From positions 1 through 43,548 of the forward strand of contig CAYLHF010000023.1 in the NCBI GenBank assembly GCA_964383365.1: a DNA stretch of 43,548 nt, read 5' to 3'. Within the stretch, counting starts at the first letter, position 1; the number at the start of each line of letters is the position of its first letter. The DNA is from CAYLHF01 sp964383365. Its GTDB lineage: Bacteria; Bacteroidota; Rhodothermia; Rhodothermales; UBA10348. The notes below the pieces were generated by a model. It worked only from the letters and a program-made list of their open reading frames with translations, had not been told where the DNA came from and did no database searches. Of the stretch, positions 1 through 8,859 are shown piece by piece. Both the position numbers and the translations under genes were made by a program.

Positions 1-35
1 CCACCCCGGCAAGATTGGATAGACAAGACGGACGA

Positions 36-143
36 CTATTTGCGCCGGTAAGCTTCTCGGACCACGCCAGGCTATTTGCGCCGGTAAGCTTCTCGAACCA
101 CGCCAGACTATTTGCGCCGGTAAGTTTTCTGGACCGGACCAAA
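36..143. repeat. Three tandem copies of a 36-bp direct repeat
   Basis: Units begin at 36, 72 and 108, each opening with CTATTTGCGCCGGTAAG. The period is exactly 36 bases with no spacers. Copies 1 and 2 are almost identical; copy 3 diverges in its second half. The array lies just downstream of the minus-strand stop at 176. The period is a multiple of three, so it stays open in some frames, including the plus-strand frame repeating LFAPVSF, but no gene is convincing there. It could be a slipped-strand duplication in a 3' untranslated region or the end of a larger array outside the window. Confidence 0.9.
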
Positions 144-175
144 CGGTTCGGGGCGGCAAGACATCCCGGTCCGGG

Positions 176-1090
176 TCAGACGTCTCGTACTGGCTCTGAC
201 ATCGCGACGAGTACGGTCGCGTCCACTCGCTTCTGGACGACAAACATCATCAGGAGCATCAGTGCATTAAGACCGACGAGTTCGAATACGAAATAGATCC
301 AGAAATTGCCTACGATCACTGACGCAAAGAACACCACCATGCGTGTGTTGGTCGTCAGGGCATTGTAGTATTTGAGCAGATGCCGGTTACTGGCACGATA
401 CACCTGCTGAATATGATCGGGTATGATCCCGTTGTATGTTTCCATCGCTCGTCCGTACAGGCCACCGGCGCGCTGCGAAAACCACTCCTGACGCCTGGTA
501 TAGCCTATATAGAATCCCAGTAGGATTCTTTCGACTACGTGTCCTTTCCACGGCATGGCATCGTGGTCAGCCTGTAATGCCGCCGAACTCTCGATTTCGG
601 CCGACCCCGGTTTCTCGACAAAGAAGAGATAGGCATTACGTGCGTAGTCGGCGAGAGAACTCTGCCAGGAATGCGTGAGAGCAGCCAGGAAAACTATGAC
701 TGGAATCCACCATGCTCCGGTAGACTCGTAGAGTCGATATCCAACGTGAGCGTAGAGACTGATAAATTTGACCCCATCCGATATGCCGTCCAGCATTCGT
801 CCCAGACGAGACCTCATATTCGTCATTCTGGCCAGTTGTCCGTCCGCCCCATCCAGGGCTTGACCGAGCATCCATAGGAAAACTCCGAGCGCATTCAGCC
901 AGGGACTGGCATAATAGAACATGTGACCCGAAGCGATCCCGACGAACATACCGAAAACGGAGATCTGATTCGGCGTCATACCGAGTCGTCGGGCACCTAC
1001 GGCCAGTGCATATCCCCACGGACGATAGAAGTGGATGTCGATAATCTCTTCTACGTCTCGAGCCTTGTATGTGGATTCTACTTTGCCCAT
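176..1090 (-). CDS. CDP-alcohol phosphatidyltransferase family protein
   Basis: Integral membrane enzyme predicted to transfer a phosphoalcohol between a CDP-linked donor and an acceptor alcohol in phospholipid synthesis. The family signature D-x2-D-G-x2-A-R-x8-G-x3-D-x3-D is complete at residues 80-105 (D80, D83, G84, A87, R88, G97, D101, D105), so an active metal-binding site is expected. Hydrophobic stretches before and after it fit a multi-pass membrane protein. I chose ATG at 1090 (304 aa) over an upstream TTG at 1147 because the extra residues look unconserved and a TAnnTTTG box at 1121-1128 would place the transcript start downstream of that TTG. The substrate cannot be told from sequence. 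The gene stands alone, with the 36-bp repeats just beyond its stop. Confidence 0.9.
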   Translation of the reverse strand: MGKVESTYKARDVEEIIDIHFYRPWGYALAVGARRLGMTPNQISVFGMFVGIASGHMFYYASPWLNALGVFLWMLGQALDGADGQLARMTNMRSRLGRMLDGISDGVKFISLYAHVGYRLYESTGAWWIPVIVFLAALTHSWQSSLADYARNAYLFFVEKPGSAEIESSAALQADHDAMPWKGHVVERILLGFYIGYTRRQEWFSQRAGGLYGRAMETYNGIIPDHIQQVYRASNRHLLKYYNALTTNTRMVVFFASVIVGNFWIYFVFELVGLNALMLLMMFVVQKRVDATVLVAMSEPVRDV

Positions 1091-1120
1091 GTACGGAGTC
1101 GGAATTACAAAAATTGGCTG

Positions 1121-1128
1121 CAAAGATA
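1121..1128 (-). promoter_or_regulatory. Candidate -7 promoter element of the Bacteroidota type
   Basis: On the minus strand the sequence reads TATCTTTG, a full match to the Bacteroidota sigma-A -7 consensus TAnnTTTG, about 30 bases upstream of the ATG at 1090. No clear -33 TTTG is present at the usual spacing; the nearest candidate is CTTG at 1145-1148. It supports the shorter start of the downstream gene. Confidence 0.45.
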
Positions 1129-1290
1129 ACCTGTGTCCGGATGCCAAGCGACTTCAACCCTCAAAACTTGATCGTCGTAGGATATCAGCCGATAAATGAG
1201 GCTTCGGAGTAACACGGATCGAAACGGCTATCAGGCTTTAGTGCCGAGATCATTCCGGGATGATCCGACATCCAGACGGCGTGGTGGCGT

Positions 1291-2958
1291 TCATATGAGC
1301 GTTCGGTACTCGGGTTGATAGACGCTTTCCGAGACTAAATTTCTGATGTCAGCCGGACGCTCGACGCGGGCGATGCCCAGGTCGAACGCCATGGAAGCAA
1401 CCTTGACCGCTATTTCGAGAGATACTTCCCTTATCCGGGTAAGCGAAGGAAACAGTCGTCCGATGGAAAGATCTTTTTCAGAAACCATGCTGGCAAGGAC
1501 TTCGGCTGCCACTAAAAACATTTCGTCGGGTACGGAATGGGCTTCTGAGGCCATTACACCGAGGCCAATCCCTGGGAAGATATACGCATTATTCGATTGT
1601 CCCGGTACAAAGGTCAATCCTCCGCAATCGACCGGGCTGAACGGTGATCCGCTGGCAAAAATTCCTCTGCAAGACGACCAGGTGTATGCCTGTTCTGCCG
1701 TACACTCAGCTTGAGATGTGGGATTTGAGAGCGCGAACAAGAGAGGGCGGTCGTTCAAGCGGGACATCTCTTCCACGATTGGTCTGCTGATAAGACCGGG
1801 GAGTCCGGTTACTCCGATTATACCCGTGGGTCGGATCGACTGGACAATTTCTAGCAGATCATTTGACTGAGCGTGTTCATGAGCATAACGTTTCTTGTGC
1901 CCGGCAAGACCCTCCCGACTCGCTACAATGAGTCCTTTCGAGTCCGTAAACCAGCAGTGTCGCCTGGCCTCGGTCTTATCCAGTCCAGCTTTGACCATCG
2001 ATGCGACGATCTGGTCGGCGATACCCATGCCGGCTTCTCCAGCACCCAGAATCAGGAAACGATGGTCTGTTATGGATAAGCCCGTCAGTTGCTCGGATGC
2101 CAGGATGCCGGCAAGTGTCACGCTTCCGGTACCCTGTATATCGTCATTGAATAGACACATCGAGTCACGAAATCGATCGAGCAGCCGGAATGCGTTTCGA
2201 TTGCCAAAATCTTCCAACTGAACCAGAACACGGGGATACCGATCGGTGACTGCATCCATGAATTCCTGTATCAGGTCGTCGTACTCTTCCCCGCGCGTAC
2301 GGTGTTGAGGAAGCCCGATATAAAGCGGATCACGAAGGAAATATTCGTTTTCAGTTCCGGCATCTATCGTTACCGGGAGACATTTTTCCGGTGGAATCCC
2401 TGCGCAGGCCGTGTAGAGAGCCAGTTTTCCGACCGGAATACCCATTCCTGCCGCACCCAGATCTCCGAGTCCAAGAATTCGCTCTCCGTCCGTCACTACG
2501 ATAACCCGTACATCGTCGTGGGGCCAGTTAGCCACGACATCCCGAACGCGTCCCCGGTCGTTGGCAGAGATAAACAGTCCTTTCGGCTTTCTGTAAATGT
2601 GTCCGTATTTCTGGCACGCTTCTCCGACTGTCGGAGTGTAAATGATGGGCATCAACTCCTTGAGATGACCCGTCAAAATTCGATAGAAGAGGGTCTCATT
2701 ACGGTCCTGCAGGCTGGCAAGAAAAATATATCGTTCCAGGTCATTCGGTTTCTGCCGAATGTTTTGCATGATTCTGGATTCCTGCACATCCGGATCAAAC
2801 ACGCGTGGCGGGAGCAGTCCCCGTACACCGAGGACATCTCGCTCTTCGTCGGAAAAAGCAGTTCCTTTGTTCAGAAATGGATCCTGAAGCAGTTGAATAC
2901 CGGTCGCAACAGATTGCGAATCGTCGTCTGTAGAATGCTCTGATGTAGCGTTAGCCAT
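1291..2958 (-). CDS. maeA: NAD-type malic enzyme (oxaloacetate-decarboxylating malate dehydrogenase)
   Basis: Converts malate to pyruvate and CO2 with reduction of NAD(P). It is the long malic-enzyme form (555 aa, close to the length of E. coli MaeA). Visible motifs in order: YTPTVGEAC with the catalytic Tyr near residue 107, DGERILGLGDLG at 157-168 followed by the conserved Lys at 178, the metal-binding LEDFGN around 248-253, NDDIQGTG at 271-278, and the nucleotide-binding GAGEAGMG at 305-312. All key residues are present. ATG at 2958 is the only good start. It is a single-gene unit on the minus strand. A weak -7-like sequence TTACTTTG lies at 3009-3016. Cofactor preference (NAD or NADP) is inferred only from the length class. 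Confidence 0.95.
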   Translation of the reverse strand: MANATSEHSTDDDSQSVATGIQLLQDPFLNKGTAFSDEERDVLGVRGLLPPRVFDPDVQESRIMQNIRQKPNDLERYIFLASLQDRNETLFYRILTGHLKELMPIIYTPTVGEACQKYGHIYRKPKGLFISANDRGRVRDVVANWPHDDVRVIVVTDGERILGLGDLGAAGMGIPVGKLALYTACAGIPPEKCLPVTIDAGTENEYFLRDPLYIGLPQHRTRGEEYDDLIQEFMDAVTDRYPRVLVQLEDFGNRNAFRLLDRFRDSMCLFNDDIQGTGSVTLAGILASEQLTGLSITDHRFLILGAGEAGMGIADQIVASMVKAGLDKTEARRHCWFTDSKGLIVASREGLAGHKKRYAHEHAQSNDLLEIVQSIRPTGIIGVTGLPGLISRPIVEEMSRLNDRPLLFALSNPTSQAECTAEQAYTWSSCRGIFASGSPFSPVDCGGLTFVPGQSNNAYIFPGIGLGVMASEAHSVPDEMFLVAAEVLASMVSEKDLSIGRLFPSLTRIREVSLEIAVKVASMAFDLGIARVERPADIRNLVSESVYQPEYRTLI

Positions 2959-3075
2959 CTCTACGAATTACCTCGATTCGAGATGATGATTCGGAAGGAG
3001 TAATCCCGCAAAGTAAGATGTCCCACTGTCCGATTCTCCTGTCGGCGAGTTAATACGTCCGCATTGGCAGAGCTT

Positions 3076-3696
3076 TCACAGGTCCATCACGGAATCGCCA
3101 CGTTCGGCCAACGCCCTCAGAAAGGATTTGAATTCCTCCGAATCGTAGTTGGCCATTCCGGCATGGACCGTTGCCAATTTCCCGTCGGGTGAGATGACGT
3201 ATGTAGTCGGTAGCGCGTTACTGGTGTAAGGCCGGGGCATAGGGCCCGATAACCGGTAGAATGGCATCGAGTATTTTTTAGTCGAGACAAATTCCCGTGC
3301 GATCTCGGCCGTGTCATCTGCCGAAATCATAACGAATGCGATGTTTTCGTTCCCAATATCGTTGTAGAGATTCTGGATGAATGGCATTTCAGCCAGACAC
3401 GGAGGACACCAGGTTGCCCAAACGTTCATGAACACGACCTTTCCCTTGAAATCTGCAAGTGTGGTTGGAACGCCATCGAGAGAAACGAGACGTACGTCGT
3501 AATTGGCCGGAACGGCCGAACTCTCGGCGAACGTCATGTTCGGCTGAAAAAGACCCGTAAATAGAAGTCCCTGCTGGAACCATCCCTGAACGACGGTTCC
3601 ATAGCTCGTCAGGTTGAAGAATAACAGCGTGCCAATGATCAGCCCCCACTCGATTAAAAGCCGTTTCTTTCGTCCAAATAGTCGTTTATGTGTCAT
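3076..3696 (-). CDS. Membrane-anchored TlpA/ResA-like thioredoxin-fold oxidoreductase
   Basis: A 206-aa protein with a basic N-terminus and one hydrophobic anchor (about residues 12-35), then a periplasm-facing thioredoxin domain. The redox motif WCPPC lies at residues 96-100 (C97, C100) after the typical segment FKGKVVFMNVWATW. A cis-Pro loop (ALPTTYVI) and a C-terminal DGKL stretch are also present, as in TlpA/ResA/CcmG proteins that reduce disulfides, often on apocytochrome c. The ATG at 3696 has no competing upstream start. Multiheme cytochromes elsewhere in the window would need such a reductant, but this gene is about 36 kb away, so any link is speculative. Which disulfide substrate it serves is unknown. 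Confidence 0.9.
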   Translation of the reverse strand: MTHKRLFGRKKRLLIEWGLIIGTLLFFNLTSYGTVVQGWFQQGLLFTGLFQPNMTFAESSAVPANYDVRLVSLDGVPTTLADFKGKVVFMNVWATWCPPCLAEMPFIQNLYNDIGNENIAFVMISADDTAEIAREFVSTKKYSMPFYRLSGPMPRPYTSNALPTTYVISPDGKLATVHAGMANYDSEEFKSFLRALAERGDSVMDL

Positions 3697-3798
3697 TTCG
3701 GGCTGAAAATAGTGGGTATCTACATCCTGTACTGCACGGGATCATAATCGGTTGGTGTCTGATCTTCCCGAGGAATTACAGTCCAACGGAGAATCGAA

Positions 3799-4986
3799 TC
3801 AGCGGTTCACCGGCATGTCCACTCGGGCACCCTCATCCGTTCCAGTCTGCCACGCCTGAATATCGACCCCGAATCTTGCCGTATACGCCTTTTCGACGGC
3901 TGACAGGTTGTCGAGATCACCCGAGTCATTGACCATGGCGAGCGCCGCGCCGCCGAATCCAGCGCCTGTAAGTCGTGAACCCAGCACCCCGGGTTGCCTT
4001 TTTAGCATCTCAACCAGGAAATCCAGTTCGATCGACGAGTTATCAAACAGGTCACGGGAGCTATCGTGAGACGAGGAAAGACACGAACCGGCAGATTCCA
4101 GGTCGCCCGTCCGTAAGCGTGCGATGAACGAATCGACCCGATGTTGTTCCTGAATAACATGCCGGGCGCGTTTGAACTGCGTGTGTTCGAGATTGCTTCC
4201 GTATGCGTCCAGATCTGCGTGGTGATAATGCGCGAGATGGGTCGTACCAGGAATACACCGCTGCAGCGTCTGGAGCGCTCTGGAACAGGTCATTTTTCTC
4301 GCGGCGTAGGGCGACTCCCTCAGCCGGTGTGCAACGTGGGTCGGGAAAACGACGAACGAAACCGGTTCAGGAATCGGAAATAGTATCTGTGAACCTGATG
4401 CGTGATCCAGTACAATCAGGGATCCTTTCTCAGCCAGTCCAACTACATTCTGATCGAATTTGCCACACGGGACTCCCACGAATACCGTTTCTGCGAGATG
4501 AGCCCTGGTGATGAGTTCATCCCGACTCAGTTCCAGACAAAACAGTTCGTTCAGCGCCACCGCCACTGCGAGTTCAATTGCCGCACTGCTGCTTAATCCC
4601 GCACCTACGGGCACCTTCGACGTTACCGACAGATCAAATCCCGACAGGCCCCTCGGGTGGCCGGGGCGATCGCTGGTTCCGTCGCAAATAGCTGCCACGA
4701 CGGCCAGCGGAAAGGCTGCCCAGTCCGGACCCCTGTACTGATCGTACGGTTTATCCAGTGCGTGTTCTGCGATCCCCGTAACCCGATCGGTCGAAAGGCG
4801 AATAAGATTGTCCGCTCGAGCGGATGCGGCGACCGTAATCCGGCGGTTGATAGCCATTCCGATGACTCTTCCACCGTTATAATCCAGGTGATTACCGAGA
4901 ATTTCCAGACGACCGGGTGCAGACGCGATAACCGTACACTGTCGGCCGAAACTCTCTCGAAACCGTTGTTTTGACTCTTCTATCAT
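3799..4986 (-). CDS. galK: Galactokinase-like GHMP sugar kinase with a variant sugar-binding motif
   Basis: GHMP-family kinase of galactokinase length (395 aa) predicted to phosphorylate galactose or a related sugar at C1. It has APGRLEILGNHLDYNGG at residues 23-39, the ATP loop PVGAGLSSSAA at 126-136, the catalytic-base segment CGKFDQ with D178, and the C-terminal LTGAGFGGAA. The canonical signature is GRxNLIGEHxDY; here the Glu that normally contacts galactose is Asn (GNH). I start at ATG 4986 because family members begin a few residues before the conserved FG segment; a GTG at 5019 would add 11 residues. No galT, galE or galactosidase gene is adjacent, so substrate is less certain than family. 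Confidence 0.85.
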   Translation of the reverse strand: MIEESKQRFRESFGRQCTVIASAPGRLEILGNHLDYNGGRVIGMAINRRITVAASARADNLIRLSTDRVTGIAEHALDKPYDQYRGPDWAAFPLAVVAAICDGTSDRPGHPRGLSGFDLSVTSKVPVGAGLSSSAAIELAVAVALNELFCLELSRDELITRAHLAETVFVGVPCGKFDQNVVGLAEKGSLIVLDHASGSQILFPIPEPVSFVVFPTHVAHRLRESPYAARKMTCSRALQTLQRCIPGTTHLAHYHHADLDAYGSNLEHTQFKRARHVIQEQHRVDSFIARLRTGDLESAGSCLSSSHDSSRDLFDNSSIELDFLVEMLKRQPGVLGSRLTGAGFGGAALAMVNDSGDLDNLSAVEKAYTARFGVDIQAWQTGTDEGARVDMPVNR

Positions 4987-5421
4987 AATACTGAGCGTCT
5001 TGGACACGCGTGGTTGCACCGGAGGCGAACGCGATCAATTCTTCTCGGGTTGTGTGAAGATGCGAAAGAAGCAAAAAAACCGTGTGTATTCCAGGACAGG
5101 CGGTATTTTCCAGCATTCGACTGCCGGTTCCAGCGTCCGGCACCGGCGTATGGTCTCCGTCGAGATCTATCGAAATACACGAGGAATCTCAGCCCTTGCG
5201 AACGGTGTCGGGTCCTGGCGACGGCGTGGAACCACGGACTCCACAGAATATTACCTTTATGCCACTCAGGCGGTTGTTAATTCAGTGACAATCTACGATT
5301 TGTATCCTATACCAAATGGAGCGATATACGTGATTGACGGTGGAGCCCTCGTGGTTACCGTCCGGACCCGTGGCGTAATGTGGGACTCAGGCGATGGTTT
5401 TAGATTGGTGTCAAGCATTCT
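4987..5421. other. Gene-free 435-bp divergent region
   Basis: The region lies between the galactokinase start and the plus-strand GTG at 5422. I see no RNA gene, good hairpin or convincing coding sequence. A minus-strand frame stays open across roughly 4892-5180 and plus-strand frames across 5000-5425, but none shows family motifs. TACCTTTA near 5251 is only a loose -7 match. Confidence 0.5.
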
Positions 5422-6147
5422 GTGAGAGTAGTGAACCGACCGTATAGCGTAGAAGAAATCGCCTCCTTGATCCACCGTCTGCCTCCGGTGAGATTCATCC
5501 CGGCGGCCTATTTTCTGGCAGATTGTGGCGTTATTACCCTCGTGTGGACCGGGTTCCCCACTCCTGTCATCGACCTGCAGGAAAAGCTTGGCATTCAGTT
5601 TCCGTTTCTTCCTCCGGAAACACGAGGCAGTACATGGTCGAAGACGACACTTGCATTTCGGGCCTCTTCCGAGCCACTCTCCCTCGACGAGGTGGTCAAT
5701 CTCGGAGATATCTTGGATCATGCGAGCGAAATGCTTCTCAGCGAGGTTCGGTGCTTAGCGGTCGAGGAATTCTCCCTGATTGTATATGGTGATCGGGCAC
5801 TACAACACCGGTTTTCCAAAGCGAATCTTCCCGTCAATCAAGAAGACTCGCCTCAATTCGAAATAAGTCCTGCGAGCGCGGCATATGTCACGACGCTGTT
5901 AAATGCTTCGACGGAGGAGAGACTTTCGGGCACAACTAGAACGGCTCACGACCTGAAGTATTACACGCGACCGTGCCACGAGTCAACGCTGGCGGTTGAT
6001 GTCGATACCTGGTCTCATCCTTCTCTCGACTTTCTTCGAAGTCGAATTGATGACCAGATGCCTGATCGGTACCATTGGATACCCACGGAGGCGCGCCATA
6101 TCACGGTTCGTAACCTTGGGCCTGCCGAATCGTCCGATAGTAACTGA
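5422..6147 (+). CDS. Unrecognised protein with possible degenerate 2H-phosphoesterase-like halves
   Basis: A 241-aa soluble protein with no signal peptide or membrane segment. I do not recognise it by name. Two segments resemble the layout of 2H (LigT/2'-5' RNA ligase) half-domains. Residues 36-100 run from a beta strand (GVITLVWTG) to PPET, then KTTLAF at 74-79 where HxTL would be expected, followed by LSLDEV. Residues 197-232 run from TLAVDVD to WIPTEARHITVRNLG, with a real HxT at 226-228. The protein stops about 13 residues after that motif, so the second half would be incomplete and the first lacks its His. The start is GTG 5422; an in-frame stop lies 21 bases upstream. It may be a non-catalytic relative or a chance resemblance. 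The next gene follows after 51 bases. Confidence 0.6.
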   Translation: MRVVNRPYSVEEIASLIHRLPPVRFIPAAYFLADCGVITLVWTGFPTPVIDLQEKLGIQFPFLPPETRGSTWSKTTLAFRASSEPLSLDEVVNLGDILDHASEMLLSEVRCLAVEEFSLIVYGDRALQHRFSKANLPVNQEDSPQFEISPASAAYVTTLLNASTEERLSGTTRTAHDLKYYTRPCHESTLAVDVDTWSHPSLDFLRSRIDDQMPDRYHWIPTEARHITVRNLGPAESSDSN

Positions 6148-6198
6148 CAGGACAGTTGGAATCTGCCCCGGACACATTCTTTACAATCTCACAGAATT

Positions 6199-6975
6199 GT
6201 GCTGTACTACAAGACGTACATCAAGAGCCAGGCCCACGAATGGGTAACTTTTGTTCACGGTGCTGGGGGGAGTTCTGCCGTCTGGTTTAAGCAGTTGAGG
6301 GCGTTCCAGGAATCGTTCAACGTTCTCTTGCTGGACCTTCGTGGTCACGGGAAGTCCCGGAATTATCATGGCAGCGACGGAGGGTATTCCATACCCAGCA
6401 TCACCCGCGATATAATGGATGTCCTGGATCATCTGTCGATTCGGTCGACGCATTTCGTAGGTGTGTCACTCGGGACCATCCTGGTTCAGAGTGTAGGAGA
6501 AAGGGATCCGAACCGTGTCCGGTCCATGATTCTGGCCGGAGCCGTGACCGGATTCAATCTCTGGGCACGCTTTCTGATCATGGTCGGCCGGATTCTGAAA
6601 TATGTGGTACCGTTCCGATTTCTGTATCGAACGATGGCGTGGATAATCATGCCGGGTGATCGTGCAAGAGAGGCACGTGAGGTATTCGCCCGGGAGGCGC
6701 GGCAAGTCCAACCCGCTGAGTTTAGACGCTGGATGAGGCTCATCGGAGAAGTTCATCAGGCGGTTAACCGATGGGCATCTGATCCGGTGGCTCCGGCACC
6801 AACGCTGTTCTTGATGGGAAGACACGACTACATTTTTCTTCCGGCCGTCACGGACATAGTGGCCCGGCAGCAAGGCTCTTTTGTGCAGGTCATCGAGGCC
6901 GCCGGACATGTGTGCAATGTAGATTGTCCGGTCGAATTCAACCGCCACGCGCTCTCGTTTGCCATGGCTCACTAG
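6199..6975 (+). CDS. Alpha/beta-hydrolase fold protein
   Basis: A 258-aa cytoplasmic hydrolase with the expected elements in order: oxyanion segment HGAGG at 20-24, DLRGHGKS at 46-53, nucleophile elbow GVSLG at 88-92 with Ser90, acid Asp210 in GRHDYI, and His237 in AAGHVCN. The triad is therefore complete and an esterase, lipase or C-C hydrolase role is plausible; substrate is unknown. The cap region (about 115-195) is rich in Arg and aromatic residues. The start is GTG 6199, since no ATG lies at the N-terminus. It probably shares a transcript with the preceding gene (51 bp apart) and converges on the MBL-fold gene with only 6 bp between stops. Confidence 0.85.
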   Translation: MLYYKTYIKSQAHEWVTFVHGAGGSSAVWFKQLRAFQESFNVLLLDLRGHGKSRNYHGSDGGYSIPSITRDIMDVLDHLSIRSTHFVGVSLGTILVQSVGERDPNRVRSMILAGAVTGFNLWARFLIMVGRILKYVVPFRFLYRTMAWIIMPGDRAREAREVFAREARQVQPAEFRRWMRLIGEVHQAVNRWASDPVAPAPTLFLMGRHDYIFLPAVTDIVARQQGSFVQVIEAAGHVCNVDCPVEFNRHALSFAMAH

Positions 6976-6981
6976 CCTTCG

Positions 6982-7731
6982 TCAACGCCGAAACGGCATG
7001 GATTCCAGGTCGAAACCACAACGGGTGTCGGGGAAGATTCGCCGGGCTCTTTCGAGTTCTGATTCGGTGGGTTCGGACGGCAAGTGCACCAGCACGAGCG
7101 TCCGAACACCGGCCTTTCGTGCCACATCAGCTGCTCCTTCGATTGTCGAGTGTCCTTTTAAACGACCACTGGCTTCATGAATCAGTAGATCGACCCCCGT
7201 CGAGAGGTCCGTAATCGTATCGCACGGCTCCGTGTCGCACGAGTATGCCATGCATGCGCCCGTACGTTCAGACGAGATCCGGACGCCGACGACCGGAACA
7301 CCATGTATGCCTGGCGAGGCGACTATTGACCAATGATCGTCCCTGAGAACTTCTGCACCGGGTTTGTGCTCTACCGGATTCCAGATGATTTCGGGAAGAT
7401 CCCAGGAGTCCGTATGGAATGCACTCAGACAACGATCGGCCTGATCGAGTGCTGGTTGAATCCCATAAACAGGGAGGGGTTTCGTGCGTCCGGCCAACCA
7501 GATTTTCTCCATGAACAGCGGAAATCCAGAGACGTGATCGGGGTGTTCGTGGGTGATGATCAGTCCCTCGATCGATTCCAGATCTATTCCTGCCGAGAGC
7601 AACCGTTGTACGACGTCCCCTCCACAATCTATCAGAATCGTAGATTTGTCGTCGCAGACCGCCAGCATCGTGGTTGTTCTGGTCGGGTCCGTGACGGCGG
7701 CACCCGTCCCGAGGAGATGTAAGGTGGGCAT
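6982..7731 (-). CDS. MBL-fold metallo-hydrolase (RNase Z-like)
   Basis: A 249-aa metallo-beta-lactamase fold protein. It opens with the LLGTGAA strand-loop of the RNase Z/ElaC group and has the zinc motif HEHPDH at 61-66, a later Asp in YSCDTEP, and His residues in LIHEASG and GHST. These match the two-metal site of phosphodiesterase-type members. It is shorter than typical RNase Z (about 300 aa) and no exosite arm is obvious, so I call only the family; cyclic-nucleotide, tRNA or small-molecule phosphodiester substrates are all possible. It is the last gene of a minus-strand run that starts at the binding lipoprotein at 10900, with 83 bp to the gene before it. Confidence 0.85.
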   Translation of the reverse strand: MPTLHLLGTGAAVTDPTRTTTMLAVCDDKSTILIDCGGDVVQRLLSAGIDLESIEGLIITHEHPDHVSGFPLFMEKIWLAGRTKPLPVYGIQPALDQADRCLSAFHTDSWDLPEIIWNPVEHKPGAEVLRDDHWSIVASPGIHGVPVVGVRISSERTGACMAYSCDTEPCDTITDLSTGVDLLIHEASGRLKGHSTIEGAADVARKAGVRTLVLVHLPSEPTESELERARRIFPDTRCGFDLESMPFRR

Positions 7732-7814
7732 CAGTCCGTAGTGTTTCGATGGGGCGTCATCAGGCGCGGGATTATTGATCAGTATTCGGCTTAAACAGGT
7801 CTACGCCGCATTTT

Positions 7815-8828
7815 TTATCGCGCACGGGACGTAGTAAACGATACCAGATTATCGAGCGCAGTGAGGGCTTCTGATTCGGGCAGGTCGATCAGAATATTTC
7901 TTGCTTCGGTCGCATAGTCGTTCATGATGGATCGAGCATACGTGTCGCCGCCATGTTTGACGACGAAGTCGGCGACGGTTCGGATATCTTCTCTGGACTT
8001 TCTCTTCTTTCGGACTATTTGCATAATCGGCTTGGTGGGCCTTCTTCCGGCCGATCGAAGGGCAAAGATCAGGGGAAGCGTCATTTTCTTCTCCTGAAGA
8101 TCGATTCCAAGTGGTTTTCCCACGTCTTCGATGCCGTAATCAAACAGGTCGTCCCGGATCTGAAAGGCCATACCCAGTTTCTCACCGAATGCATGCATGC
8201 GTGATTGCGTTGCCTCGTCGGCACCCGTACTGGAAGCACCGATTCTGGTACAGGCTGAAATCAGCGAGGCCGTTTTGTCCGAAATAATCCGGAAATAAGT
8301 ACCCTCGTCTATGTCCAGTTTCCGTGCTTTTTCGATCTGTAGAAGCTCTCCTTCGCTCATTCGTCTTACCGCGTCGGAAACGATATGCAACAGATCATAC
8401 TCTCCGTATTCGAGGGCCATCAGAAGACCACGGCTGAGTAGAAAATCCCCCAGCAGCACAGCAACCTTGTTCTTCCAGAGGGCATTGATGGAAAACATAC
8501 TTCTACGTTCGGATGCGTCATCTACTACATCGTCGTGGACGAGGGTAGCTGTATGCAGGAGTTCGACAAGCGCAGCGCCCCGGTAGGTAGATTCCGTAAT
8601 ACCGCCACATGCCTTTGCTGCGAGCAGGACAAGCATCGGCCTGAGTTGCTTCCCTTTCTGCCGTAAGAGGTATTGAACAATCCGATCCAGTAGCACCACG
8701 TCGTTGCGCATCGCCCCCCGGAAATACGTATGGAACGATTTCAGGTCGGTCGCGATGGGTGCCCTTATCTCATCGAGAGAGGTTCGGTGCAAGGATTCTG
8801 CCGTTACTGGTGTCGAGATGAGTTCCAT
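7815..8828 (-). CDS. Long-chain polyprenyl diphosphate synthase
   Basis: Trans-prenyltransferase that extends farnesyl diphosphate with isopentenyl diphosphate, most likely making the side chain of respiratory quinones. It has GKQLRP at 59-64, the first Asp-rich motif HDDVVDD at 98-104, the second DDLFD at 226-230, and GKPLG followed by the EKKMTLP segment. Small residues (Ala/Thr) ahead of the first motif fit a long-chain, octaprenyl-type product rather than a short one; this is family knowledge applied by eye. ATG at 8828 gives 337 aa; an upstream start at 8912 would overlap the permease gene by more than 50 bp. It sits 31 bp after the permease gene, so may be co-transcribed. Confidence 0.92.
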   Translation of the reverse strand: MELISTPVTAESLHRTSLDEIRAPIATDLKSFHTYFRGAMRNDVVLLDRIVQYLLRQKGKQLRPMLVLLAAKACGGITESTYRGAALVELLHTATLVHDDVVDDASERRSMFSINALWKNKVAVLLGDFLLSRGLLMALEYGEYDLLHIVSDAVRRMSEGELLQIEKARKLDIDEGTYFRIISDKTASLISACTRIGASSTGADEATQSRMHAFGEKLGMAFQIRDDLFDYGIEDVGKPLGIDLQEKKMTLPLIFALRSAGRRPTKPIMQIVRKKRKSREDIRTVADFVVKHGGDTYARSIMNDYATEARNILIDLPESEALTALDNLVSFTTSRAR

Positions 8829-8859
8829 CGAAGATAGCGCGATGCGAGCGGCACCAAAC

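Noticed and set aside
36..143. CRISPR array
   Set aside because: The 36-bp units are directly abutting, with no spacers between them and no cas genes nearby.
15..296. Plus-strand 93-codon frame with LFAPVSF repeats
   Set aside because: Its coding look comes only from the 36-bp repeat period, and it runs antisense into the phosphatidyltransferase gene, which has real motifs.
1248..1265. GATCAT/ATGATC hairpin beyond the malic enzyme stop region
   Set aside because: The stem is only 6 bp, no U-run follows on either strand, and it lies upstream of the phosphatidyltransferase promoter region rather than at a gene end.
4892..5180. Minus-strand frame upstream of and overlapping galK
   Set aside because: It overlaps the certain galactokinase N-terminus in another frame and shows no recognised family.
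5000..5425. Plus-strand 141-codon frame upstream of the 5422 gene
   Set aside because: Composition is Arg/Ser/Gly-rich without motifs, and it overlaps other open frames on both strands.
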